A stretch of DNA of 11,977 nucleotides from Bacteroidota bacterium (GTDB taxonomy: Bacteria > Bacteroidota > Bacteroidia > Flavobacteriales_D > Crocinitomicaceae), in assembly GCA_016866375.1 (NCBI GenBank), contig VGMK01000050.1, positions 1 through 11,977 on the forward strand, written 5' to 3'. The first letter of the stretch is position 1. Every line of letters begins with the position of its first letter. Positions 1 to 6,258 of this stretch are shown piece by piece. A program made the translations under genes and the position numbers. The notes below the pieces were generated by a model that worked only from the letters and a program-made list of their open reading frames with translations, was not told the DNA's origin and searched no databases.

Positions 1-565
1 TATCAATTCCTTCAACACGATATACAACACCAAGGGGTGAGTTTCCACGAACTACGATATCATTTCTGGAATCATCTGATCCCTGAACACCGGCAAAGTT
101 GGAAGCCATACGCGCAGGATCCATTCGTGAACCTGGATAGCGATTTGTTTCCTCCACACTAAATTGTTGAGCCGAGAGAACAGCCATTTCATTGATTACT
201 TCTCCTCTCTTTTTTCCGGTTAAGGTGACTTCATTCTTTTGAGTAATCCTTTCTGTCATTGGAATATTTATAACGAGTTCCTTTCCCGAAGTGACTTCAA
301 CGGTGACAGTTTTGGTCTCGTACCCTATGAACGAAGCGATTATATCATGCCTTCCAACCGGTACTTGCTTAACCACTACGTTTCCTTCAACATCAGATCC
401 TGCTCTTATGGGTGTTGCAAGGTTAATTTCCAAACGAACGCCGATGAGCGGGAAATTTGTCTCGCTGTCAAATACTTTGGCACGAACGGTTTGGGAGGGT
501 ACTTGCGCATGAACAGAGCACGCTACAAGCAAAAAACAAAGAAATGAATGTACATATTTAATCAT
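1..565 (-). CDS. TonB-dependent receptor, N-terminal part (cut by window edge)
   Basis: Outer-membrane receptor of the TonB-dependent family; only the first 188 residues are in the window and the barrel lies beyond the left edge. Reading from ATG at 565, residues 1-20 form a signal peptide (hydrophobic FLCFLLVAC, then a VHA|Q type I cleavage site). Residues 27-103 resemble a carboxypeptidase-regulatory-like domain (VFDSETNFPLIGV, then VGRHDIIASFIGYET). Residues from about 130 are the start of the plug, with RMDPARMASNFAGV, DSRNDIVVRGNSPLGV and VEGID. This architecture is typical of Bacteroidota receptors. The substrate cannot be told from this fragment, and no SusD-like partner is visible in the window. 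The LVAC stretch also fits a lipobox, but the HAQ site is the usual signal for this family. The gene is divergent from the thioredoxin-like gene, and no clear promoter box was seen ahead of it. Confidence 0.9.
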   Translation of the reverse strand, partial: MIKYVHSFLCFLLVACSVHAQVPSQTVRAKVFDSETNFPLIGVRLEINLATPIRAGSDVEGNVVVKQVPVGRHDIIASFIGYETKTVTVEVTSGKELVINIPMTERITQKNEVTLTGKKRGEVINEMAVLSAQQFSVEETNRYPGSRMDPARMASNFAGVQGSDDSRNDIVVRGNSPLGVVYRVEGID

Positions 566-660
566 AATGAATAATTAAGGTGTTACTAACTTACTGCAAA
601 AGCGTTATGCCTTTCCATTGATGATAAATTAATAAAAACAAAGGCCTGTTTATAACTGAA

Positions 661-668
661 TATTTTTG
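661..668 (+). promoter_or_regulatory. Bacteroidota -7 promoter box for the thioredoxin-like gene
   Basis: TATTTTTG is a perfect match to the TAnnTTTG -7 consensus of the Bacteroidota primary sigma factor. It lies 51 bases before the preferred ATG at 720, giving an expected leader of roughly 45 bases. No clear -33 TTG was found at the usual distance. In AT-rich DNA the match could be chance. Confidence 0.5.
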
Positions 669-719
669 GCCTGGTTTTTGAAAATTTCGATGAAAATTAA
701 TAATTTTAAACAAAAAATC

Positions 720-1193
720 ATGAAACTACTTATCCTATCGACTCTTCTTATCCTCGCGAACTCCTTGTCATTTGCGCAAAAATCAAAAGGGGAATTGAAC
801 TGGTTTACAGATGTTGAGGCTGCCCAGAAAGAAGCTCAAAAGACAAAAAAGCCGATGATGTTATTTTTTACGGGCAGTGATTGGTGCGGTTGGTGTGTGC
901 GTCTACAAAAGGAGGTGTTTTTCAAAGACGAATTTAAAGACTGGGCGTCTGAAAACGTTATCCTAGTCGAACTTGATTTTCCAAAATCAAAAGTGCAAAG
1001 CAATGAAATTAAACGGCAAAATCAACAGCTTCAGCAACAGTTTAGCGTACGGGGTTATCCAACGATTCATTTTGTGAGCCCTGAAAAATCACAAGATGGA
1101 GTCACCCTTCGGAATTTAGGCAACACAGGATACATGGCAGGCGGTCCAGAACCGTGGATTGCCAATGCCATTTCAATCATTCAGCCGAGATAA
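720..1193 (+). CDS. Exported thioredoxin-like protein with CGWC motif
   Basis: Small thioredoxin-fold protein of 157 residues, probably periplasmic, of the Thioredoxin_7-like type common in Bacteroidota. Residues 1-19 are a signal peptide (KLLILSTLLILANSLSFA, cleavage before Q20). The redox motif C56-G-W-C59 follows PMMLFFTGSDW, and the cis-proline is P114 in GYPTIHFV, so the fold and both active-site cysteines look intact. It may act as a thiol-disulfide oxidoreductase, but its partner is unknown. An upstream in-frame TTG at 666 and an ATG at 690 would add residues before the signal peptide; ATG 720 is preferred because it puts a Lys directly before the hydrophobic core, and because 666 overlaps the predicted -7 box. 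The 3' end overlaps recX, convergently, by 13 bases. Confidence 0.85.
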   Translation: MKLLILSTLLILANSLSFAQKSKGELNWFTDVEAAQKEAQKTKKPMMLFFTGSDWCGWCVRLQKEVFFKDEFKDWASENVILVELDFPKSKVQSNEIKRQNQQLQQQFSVRGYPTIHFVSPEKSQDGVTLRNLGNTGYMAGGPEPWIANAISIIQPR

Positions 1194-1627
1194 GAACTAA
1201 TATCTTCAAAAGAATAACCCTTCGATAATATATATCGAAGGGTTTTTTGTTTACGCTTATATAAGTCTGGCTCATTTGTGAGCGAGGCCCATTTTTTTTG
1301 ATACAAAAGAGAAAGTGTATCTGAAATTTCTTTTGAAGAAATGTTAGACATGGCTTTTTTAATGAGTTCTTTTGAAATACCTTTTTGAAACAAATGCGCA
1401 GAAATTTTTTTTATACCCCACTTTTTCTGATGAAATTTACTTTCTGCGAAAGAAAAGGCAAATCGTTCTTCATCTAAAAAAGAGGTTTTTTTCAACTCAT
1501 TAACAAGTTTATTAATATCGCTTTCTGAAGCGCCTAATTTTTTTAGTTTTGCAATCACTTCAGCAGTGCATCGCTCTTGGTAAGCGCAATAACTTTGGAT
1601 TTTGCGAAGAAATTGATCTGCGTCCAA
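1181..1627 (-). CDS. recX: RecX family regulatory protein
   Basis: RecX-type regulator, which in characterised bacteria binds RecA filaments and modulates recombination and coprotease activity. The 148 residues are near the family's usual size and all helical in character. Family signatures include SYCAYQERCTAEVIAKL near residues 12-28, LVNELKKTSFLDEERFAFSFAESKFHQKKWG (about 42-72, given here only as landmarks LDEERFA and KWG), and a third repeat around ISKELIKKAMSNIS. The start is a TTG at 1627: the codon just upstream in frame is TAA, and the next in-frame Met is around residue 93, far too late. It begins 4 bases after the rng stop, so the two are very likely co-transcribed and perhaps translationally coupled. 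The end overlaps the convergent thioredoxin-like gene by 13 bases and contains that gene's terminator in antisense. Confidence 0.85.
   Translation of the reverse strand: MDADQFLRKIQSYCAYQERCTAEVIAKLKKLGASESDINKLVNELKKTSFLDEERFAFSFAESKFHQKKWGIKKISAHLFQKGISKELIKKAMSNISSKEISDTLSLLYQKKWASLTNEPDLYKRKQKTLRYILSKGYSFEDISSYLG
1216..1250 (+). terminator. Intrinsic terminator of the thioredoxin-like gene, inside recX
   Basis: A perfect 12-bp inverted repeat: AACCCTTCGATA at 1216-1227 pairs with TATCGAAGGGTT at 1233-1244 across a 5-base loop. On the plus strand it runs directly into TTTTTTGTTT (1243-1252). It begins 22 bases after the TAA of the thioredoxin-like gene, the normal place for a rho-independent terminator. 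On the minus strand the hairpin is not followed by a comparable T run, so it should stop plus-strand transcripts only. It lies within the last codons of recX. Confidence 0.8.
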
Positions 1628-1631
1628 TTAT

Positions 1632-3179
1632 TTACAGAGGAATTTCTTCATTGTCATTTGTAACAAAAGAATATTGCAATAGGTGATTTGCAGAAATCCC
1701 CGTCACTCGAATCCATTTTTTATACTTCAAAAACCACTTTACTTGTTTGGAAATTAACCCTTTTTTAAAATAAGCCTCCAAATATGGATGGACAAGTAGG
1801 GTAACATGCCTCATTTTTTTGTCTTCAATTAAAAACTGAAGATGTGATTCAATTTCCTCTGCAAAAAGGATACTGGCTTGAACCACTCCTGTGCCATTGC
1901 ACGTCGGGCACGTTTCGGCAGTTTCAATATTTGTTTCAGGTCGAACACGTTGTCTCGTTATTTCTACTACCCCAAATTTGGACGGTGGTATAATATTGTG
2001 CTTTGCACGATCTTGTTTCATAAACTCTTTAAGTTTATCAAAAAGAATCTTGTTGTTCTCTCTATCGTGCAGGTCGATGAAATCTACACAGATAATTCCA
2101 CCCATATCACGAAGTTGAAGTACACGCGCAATTTCCTCTGCGGCTTCAATATTTGTCGCAAGCGCATTGGATTCTTGCCCTTTTGCATCTTTTCTGTTTC
2201 CACTATTCACGTCAATAACGTGCATGGCTTCCGTGTGTTCGATAATCAAGTAACCTCCACTTGTCAGTGGAACTTTTTTACCGAATAAGGTTTTTATTTG
2301 CTTATTTATTCCAAATCGCTCAAAAGGCTCAAGTTTCCCCTCGTAATATTTCAATATTCGCTCATTTCCGGGCGAAATGGATGCAATGTATGCTTTCATT
2401 TCGTCAAGCAATTTGGGGTCGTTCACATGGATATTAGTAAAATCAGAATTTAATAAATCTCTGAGCATCGAAGAAGTTGTACTTAGTTCTCCGAGCACCC
2501 TTTTTGGTGGGTGACTAGATTTTAAATTTTGGTGGATCGTTTTCCATTTTTCGAGTAGGCTGCGTAAATCGCCTTCAAGATCAGAAGTTGATTTCTCCTC
2601 TGCGACGGTCCTGATAATTACACCAAAATTTTTGGGTTTTATGCGATTCATTAATTCTTTCAATCTTTCGCGTTCACCTAGATCCTTTATTTTTTGACTT
2701 ATTGATATTTTTTCCGAAAATGGAACAAGGACAAGGTATCTTCCCGCAACGGTTACCTCTGCAGAAAGGCGAGGACCTTTCGTCGATATGGGTTCTTTAG
2801 CGACCTGCACGAGTATGGATTGGGAAGACGAGACGACATCGGATATTTTACCTTCTTTTTCAATATCTTTTTCCAATTTAAAATATTGAAGGTTTGGAAC
2901 ATTCGTTTTTCCATTAAAAGTTTCCTTAACATATTTTGAAAAAGATTTGAATTGAGGGCCTAAATCAAAATAGTGTAAAAAAGCATCTTTTTCGTATCCA
3001 ACGTCAACGAAAGCAGCGTTGAGACTAGGAGATAAGCGTCGAACTTTTGCCACATAGATATCCCCCACTACGAACTCTGAGTTACTACGTTCCTCGTGCA
3101 GTTCGATTAACTTGCCGTCTCTTAGGAGGGCAATCCAAATTCCGTTAACCCTTGCGTCAACAACTAATTCTAAACTCAC
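1632..3179 (-). CDS. rng: Ribonuclease G / RNase E family endoribonuclease
   Basis: Single-strand-specific endoribonuclease of the RNase E/G family, acting in rRNA maturation and mRNA turnover. At 515 residues it has the length of RNase G or of the RNase E catalytic core, with no long C-terminal scaffold. An S1-like domain spans about 36-130 (VGDIYVAKVRRLSPSLNAAF, DVGYEKDAFLH). Catalytic Mg-binding aspartates are D323 in VIDVNSG and D366 in CVDFIDL, and the zinc-link cysteines are C424 and C427 in CPTCNGTG. The start is GTG at 3179: an in-frame TAA lies 12 bases upstream, the N-terminus SLELVVDA aligns with the family, and no early ATG exists. It follows the mS38-like gene by 48 bases and precedes recX by 4, suggesting one transcript. 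Confidence 0.95.
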   Translation of the reverse strand: MSLELVVDARVNGIWIALLRDGKLIELHEERSNSEFVVGDIYVAKVRRLSPSLNAAFVDVGYEKDAFLHYFDLGPQFKSFSKYVKETFNGKTNVPNLQYFKLEKDIEKEGKISDVVSSSQSILVQVAKEPISTKGPRLSAEVTVAGRYLVLVPFSEKISISQKIKDLGERERLKELMNRIKPKNFGVIIRTVAEEKSTSDLEGDLRSLLEKWKTIHQNLKSSHPPKRVLGELSTTSSMLRDLLNSDFTNIHVNDPKLLDEMKAYIASISPGNERILKYYEGKLEPFERFGINKQIKTLFGKKVPLTSGGYLIIEHTEAMHVIDVNSGNRKDAKGQESNALATNIEAAEEIARVLQLRDMGGIICVDFIDLHDRENNKILFDKLKEFMKQDRAKHNIIPPSKFGVVEITRQRVRPETNIETAETCPTCNGTGVVQASILFAEEIESHLQFLIEDKKMRHVTLLVHPYLEAYFKKGLISKQVKWFLKYKKWIRVTGISANHLLQYSFVTNDNEEIPL

Positions 3180-3227
3180 AATTAAAGCTTATGAAAGATT
3201 TAAAAAGAAATAGCGAGGGAATATCCC

Positions 3228-3320
3228 TTATTTTTTCTTTTTGTGGCGATTTTTTCTGAGGCGTTTTTTCCTCTTGTGAGTTGACATTTTATGTCTTTTT
3301 CTTTTTTTACCGCTTGGCAT
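3228..3320 (-). CDS. 30-residue Lys/Arg-rich protein, AURKAIP1/COX24 (mS38)-like
   Basis: A tiny reading frame from ATG 3320 to TAA 3228. It begins MPSGKKRKRHKMSTHKRKK and ends in RHKKKK; 18 of 30 residues are Lys or Arg and 3 are His. The KRxKMxxHKRKKRLRxxR pattern matches the AURKAIP1/COX24 domain, found at the C-terminus of mitochondrial small-subunit protein mS38 and in very short Bacteroidota proteins. A ribosome-associated, rRNA-binding role is therefore likely but inferred; such a charged peptide should be disordered on its own. It lies between HU and rng in the same direction. A weak 5-bp hairpin (AGGGA/TCCCT, 3216-3228) overlaps its stop. There is no perfect -7 box ahead of it, so it may depend on readthrough from HU or on a weak promoter. 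Confidence 0.8.
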   Translation of the reverse strand: MPSGKKRKRHKMSTHKRKKRLRKNRHKKKK

Positions 3321-3348
3321 GATATGTATATGTTTTAATGATAAATCT

Positions 3349-3382
3349 TAAAAATAAAAATGCACCCCCTAGCAGGGAGTGC
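3349..3382 (-). terminator. Intrinsic terminator after HU
   Basis: Read on the minus strand, GCACTCCC (3382-3375) pairs with GGGGGTGC (3369-3362) around loop TGCTA, forming an 8-bp stem with one G·T pair. It is followed by ATTTTTATTTTT (3361-3350). It starts 32 bases past the HU stop, a typical rho-independent terminator. It separates HU from the downstream mS38-like/rng/recX genes, so HU is probably mostly monocistronic. The plus-strand side lacks an immediate T run. Confidence 0.8.
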
Positions 3383-3414
3383 AAATGTAGTTATTTTTCT
3401 TTAAATCAAAAAAA

Positions 3415-3705
3415 TCACTTTACAACAACCTTCCTTTTGACTTCATCAACAAATGTCTTTGCAGGTTTGAATGAAGGGATGTTGTGCGCGGGAATAATTA
3501 CAGTTGTATTTTTGGAAATATTTCTGCCGGTTTTCTCCGCTCTTTCTTTAATAATAAAACTACCAAAACCTCGGAGATAAACGTTTTGACCTTTAGCCAA
3601 TGCTGATTTTATGTTTGACATTAATGATTCAACTGCTCTTAAGGCTTCGGCCTTTTCTAATCCTGTGTCAGAGGCTATGTCTGCTACGATATCTGCTTTT
3701 GTCAT
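3415..3705 (-). CDS. HU/IHF family DNA-binding protein
   Basis: Nucleoid-associated histone-like protein of 96 residues (the family is usually about 90), acting as a dimer that bends DNA. Residues 1-45 form the helical dimerisation body (MTKADIVADIASDTG, then ALRAVESLMSNIKSAL). LRGFGSF at 44-50 is the family signature, and the DNA-gripping beta arm spans about 51-80 (KTGRNISKNTTVII, PAHNIPSFKPAK). At the arm tip, where HU and IHF usually carry an intercalating proline (GRNP), this protein has GRNIS, with Ile63. This variant is, to my recollection, common in Bacteroidota HU proteins, and it may bend DNA differently. The gene has its own perfect -7 box, is divergent from mutY, and is followed by a strong terminator. 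Confidence 0.95.
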   Translation of the reverse strand: MTKADIVADIASDTGLEKAEALRAVESLMSNIKSALAKGQNVYLRGFGSFIIKERAEKTGRNISKNTTVIIPAHNIPSFKPAKTFVDEVKRKVVVK

Positions 3706-3749
3706 GTTTTTATGGTTTTGAGTTTACTAATTTGATTTCTAATTTGCCA

Positions 3750-3757
3750 CAAAAGTA
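3750..3757 (-). promoter_or_regulatory. Bacteroidota -7 promoter box for HU
   Basis: On the minus strand the sequence reads TACTTTTG, a perfect TAnnTTTG match, 44 bases upstream of the HU ATG. The expected leader is about 40 bases. A good -33 TTG is not obvious. Its place in a short divergent intergenic region ahead of a normally abundant protein raises confidence. Confidence 0.6.
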
Positions 3758-3780
3758 GCATTTGGTTGTTAAAGTTTTTA

Positions 3781-3788
3781 TATTTTTC
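3781..3788 (+). promoter_or_regulatory. Possible -7 box for mutY
   Basis: TATTTTTC is one base off TAnnTTTG. It lies 20 bases before the mutY ATG, with a TTTG at 3761-3764 separated from it by 16 bases, slightly short of the usual spacing. It is the only candidate in the 103-base gap between HU and mutY in this direction. The weak match fits a modestly expressed repair gene, but chance is possible. Confidence 0.3.
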
Positions 3789-3808
3789 TAAATTAATTTT
3801 AAAGTTAA

Positions 3809-4822
3809 ATGACCAGGTTGAATTTTGAAATTTTACATTGGTACGAAATCAACAAACGAAATCTACCGTGGAGAAACACAAAAAATCCATATTTTGTTTG
3901 GCTCAGTGAGATTATTTTGCAACAGACGCGAGTAGATCAAGGATTGCCATATTATGAAAAATTTATCGCACAATATCCCACCATATTTGATTTAGCAAAA
4001 GCCTCTGAAAAAAACATACTGAAAGATTGGCAAGGTTTGGGATATTACAGCAGGGCCAGAAATTTACATTATACAGCTAAGAAAATAGTTCAGTCATACC
4101 ACGGAATATTTCCCTCAACTTTTGACGAAATATTGTTATTAAAAGGGATTGGAAGGTATACTGCTGCAGCAATAGCGTCATTCTGTTTTGATGAGCAAAT
4201 TGCCGTTTTGGATGGAAATGTCTATCGGTTGTTGAGTAGAATATTTGATATAGACTTACCGGTAAACGTATCAAAAAATCAAGTGGAATTTGAAAAAATA
4301 GCCAATGAATTTTTAGATAAAACAAATCCAGGAAATTTTAATCAGGCCATGATGGAATTTGGCGCGTTGCAATGTAAACCCGTATCGCCAAATTGCTCTT
4401 CCTGTCCGTTGAGAATATATTGTTTATCCTACAAGAATGAAACAGTTGCCTTTCGGCCTGTTAAGTTGAAAAAGCAAAAAATAAGAAAAAGATTTTTTAT
4501 ATACTGGGTTTTGGAGAAAGATGGAAATGTTTTGCTGCGACGGCGCCTGGAGAATGATATATGGAAAATGTTGTATGAATTTCCTTCAAGCGAATTCCCC
4601 AATCAAAAAGAACAGGAGAATTTCGTAAGTCGGTTCTTGCAATTTCCACAAAAAACATTCAAACACATATTATCACATCAACACATCACGGCGACATTTA
4701 TAGCCATAGAAGATGTCAGTGGGTTTAGTTTTCCTGACTCGGATTGGATAGCTTCCGAAAGTATTTCGGACTTTCCGATGCATCGACTCATGACACGATA
4801 TTTAGAACAAAGAAATCATTAA
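3809..4822 (+). CDS. mutY: A/G-specific adenine DNA glycosylase MutY
   Basis: Base-excision repair enzyme that removes adenine mispaired with 8-oxoguanine. All key elements are present in 337 residues. Catalytic Glu34 lies in WLSEIILQQT. The helix-hairpin-helix LKGIGRYTAAAI includes Y117, and catalytic D135 lies in VLDGNVYR. The E-to-D and Y-to-D distances (101 and 18) match those I recall for Geobacillus MutY. The 4Fe-4S ligands are C189, C196, C199 and C205 in the expected C-x6-C-x2-C-x5-C spacing. The C-terminal NUDIX-like domain (about 225-337) that recognises 8-oxoG carries FKHILSHQHI. The gene is divergent from HU. In many gliding Flavobacteriia mutY is followed by ssb and gld genes; here it is followed by a leucyl aminopeptidase 38 bases downstream. 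I see no terminator in between. Confidence 0.96.
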   Translation: MTRLNFEILHWYEINKRNLPWRNTKNPYFVWLSEIILQQTRVDQGLPYYEKFIAQYPTIFDLAKASEKNILKDWQGLGYYSRARNLHYTAKKIVQSYHGIFPSTFDEILLLKGIGRYTAAAIASFCFDEQIAVLDGNVYRLLSRIFDIDLPVNVSKNQVEFEKIANEFLDKTNPGNFNQAMMEFGALQCKPVSPNCSSCPLRIYCLSYKNETVAFRPVKLKKQKIRKRFFIYWVLEKDGNVLLRRRLENDIWKMLYEFPSSEFPNQKEQENFVSRFLQFPQKTFKHILSHQHITATFIAIEDVSGFSFPDSDWIASESISDFPMHRLMTRYLEQRNH

Positions 4823-4842
4823 ATGTTTGAGCGTGTTTTCAT

Positions 4843-4850
4843 TATCTTTG
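4843..4850 (+). promoter_or_regulatory. -7 promoter box just ahead of the aminopeptidase start
   Basis: TATCTTTG is a perfect TAnnTTTG match ending only 10 bases before ATG 4861. If used, transcription would begin about 4-7 bases before the start codon, giving a nearly leaderless mRNA. No -33 TTG is found at 17-23 bases; a TTTG at 4826-4829 is only 13 bases away. It could drive the aminopeptidase-pdxA pair separately from mutY. Confidence 0.45.
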
Positions 4851-4860
4851 TTGAAAATTT

Positions 4861-6258
4861 ATGATGACTAAGGTTAAAAAGGTAAGCAAAGGCGACTCAT
4901 CAAAAGTTCATGTATGGCTGACGGGAAAATCACAGATAAAAAAGCTGCCGAGTGACGTCTTAAGTATGCTTGAAAAACTAAGACTTAAAAAAGGGAGTAC
5001 ATGGGATTACCTGAAAGGCCCTGACTCATATAGCATTGTGATTTTGAATGTGGAAAACGACGAAGAGCTGCGAATAATCGGTTCAGAAATTGTTGATCTC
5101 GTTGCAAAAGACAATGCTGAAATCCGAATACATTCAAAAAAGAGGGAGGCGTTCATACTAGCGGAGGGTATAGCAATGGCAAATTATCAGTTTTTACGTC
5201 ACTTCAGTAAGCCCGCAAAAAACAGTCTTTCTACGCTTTTACTAGATGAAGAAACACCAGATGAGGAAATTAAGGAAATCAATAATATCATTAAGGCAGT
5301 ATATTGGACGAGAGACGTTGTCAATACACCCGTATCTCACCTGAATGCAATGCAGCTTGCAGATGAAATTATAAGATTAGGTAAAGAAGCAAAATTTTCT
5401 GTTCAAGTATTACAGAAAGCTCAAATAGAAGCATTGAAGATGGGAGGTTTATTGGCTGTCAATAAAGGATCAATAGATCCGCCAACCTTCTCAACTTTGG
5501 AGTATAAACCCAAAAAACCAATCAATAGACAACCTTTAGTTCTTGTTGGGAAAGGAGTAGTATATGACACCGGAGGACTCAGCTTGAAGCCAACTCCGGG
5601 ATCGATGGATGCAATGAAAAGCGATATGGCAGGGGCTGCCGCTGTAATTGGAGCAACCTATCTCGCTGCATTACAAAAATTAAACGTTCACATAATCGCT
5701 TTGATACCTGCAACAGATAATCGACCGGGGATGAATGCTTACACACCCGGGGATGTTATTACCATGTTTAACGGTTCAACAGTTGAAGTGCTTAATACTG
5801 ATGCGGAGGGACGAATGATTCTTGCTGACGCATTGAGTTATGCCGATAAATACAATCCTGAACTCGTTATAGATGCAGCAACTTTAACCGGTTCCGCGGT
5901 TCGGGCAATTGGCACCGAGGCAAGTATTATTATGGGGAATGCAAAAGATATATACTTTGAAAATTTGGAAAAGTCGGGAAGAATTGTTCATGAGCGTGTA
6001 GTGAGATTTCCTTTTTGGGACGATTACAGGAAACATATGTTATCAAAAATTGCGGACCTTAAGAACATAGGAACAGCAAATGCTGGAATGATATCTGCAG
6101 GTAAATTTTTAGAAACTTTCGTGAAAGCCCCTTATATTCACATGGATGTTGCGGGACCTACTTGGCTTGATTCCAAAGAAAATTACAAGGGTGTTGGAGG
6201 CACCGGATTTGGAGTAAGATTAATTTATCAGTTCATGAAATTACACTACAAAAAATGA
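4861..6258 (+). CDS. pepA: M17 family leucyl (cytosol) aminopeptidase
   Basis: Cytosolic two-metal aminopeptidase of family M17 that releases N-terminal amino acids from peptides. At 465 residues it is slightly shorter than E. coli PepA. The N-terminal domain is about 1-130 and the catalytic domain about 150-460. Metal ligands by pattern are K231 and D236 in VGKGVVYDTGG, D255 in MKSDMAGAA, and D314 and E316 in NTDAEGR. The catalytic pair is K243 (LSLKP) and R318. One extra residue lies between K243 and D255 compared with E. coli; I recall the same spacing in other Bacteroidota. Two consecutive ATGs (4861, 4864) make the exact start uncertain. The TGA overlaps the pdxA ATG as ATGA, so translation is probably coupled. 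The symbol pepA is by family resemblance; DNA-binding or Xer-accessory roles of E. coli PepA are not implied. Confidence 0.93.
   Translation: MMTKVKKVSKGDSSKVHVWLTGKSQIKKLPSDVLSMLEKLRLKKGSTWDYLKGPDSYSIVILNVENDEELRIIGSEIVDLVAKDNAEIRIHSKKREAFILAEGIAMANYQFLRHFSKPAKNSLSTLLLDEETPDEEIKEINNIIKAVYWTRDVVNTPVSHLNAMQLADEIIRLGKEAKFSVQVLQKAQIEALKMGGLLAVNKGSIDPPTFSTLEYKPKKPINRQPLVLVGKGVVYDTGGLSLKPTPGSMDAMKSDMAGAAAVIGATYLAALQKLNVHIIALIPATDNRPGMNAYTPGDVITMFNGSTVEVLNTDAEGRMILADALSYADKYNPELVIDAATLTGSAVRAIGTEASIIMGNAKDIYFENLEKSGRIVHERVVRFPFWDDYRKHMLSKIADLKNIGTANAGMISAGKFLETFVKAPYIHMDVAGPTWLDSKENYKGVGGTGFGVRLIYQFMKLHYKK

Noticed and set aside
20..45. Impression of a truncated receptor pseudogene at the left edge
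   Set aside because: The frame is open to the first base of the window; it is cut by the edge, not broken.
239..547. Open frame on the plus strand across the receptor gene
   Set aside because: It is antisense to a reading frame with a clear signal peptide, regulatory-like domain and plug; its own translation shows no recognisable motif.
666..719. Upstream TTG start extending the thioredoxin-like protein by 18 residues
   Set aside because: It would bury the signal peptide behind an extra segment and overlaps a predicted promoter box; ATG 720 gives a normal signal peptide.
1878..2288. 136-residue plus-strand frame inside rng
   Set aside because: It is antisense to the catalytic core of ribonuclease G, where VIDVNSG and CVDFIDL are intact; it shows no recognisable domain.
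3216..3228. Short hairpin AGGGA/TCCCT at the end of the mS38-like gene as a terminator
   Set aside because: The stem is only 5 bp and the T-rich part begins several bases later on the minus strand; too weak to call, though attenuation before rng is possible.
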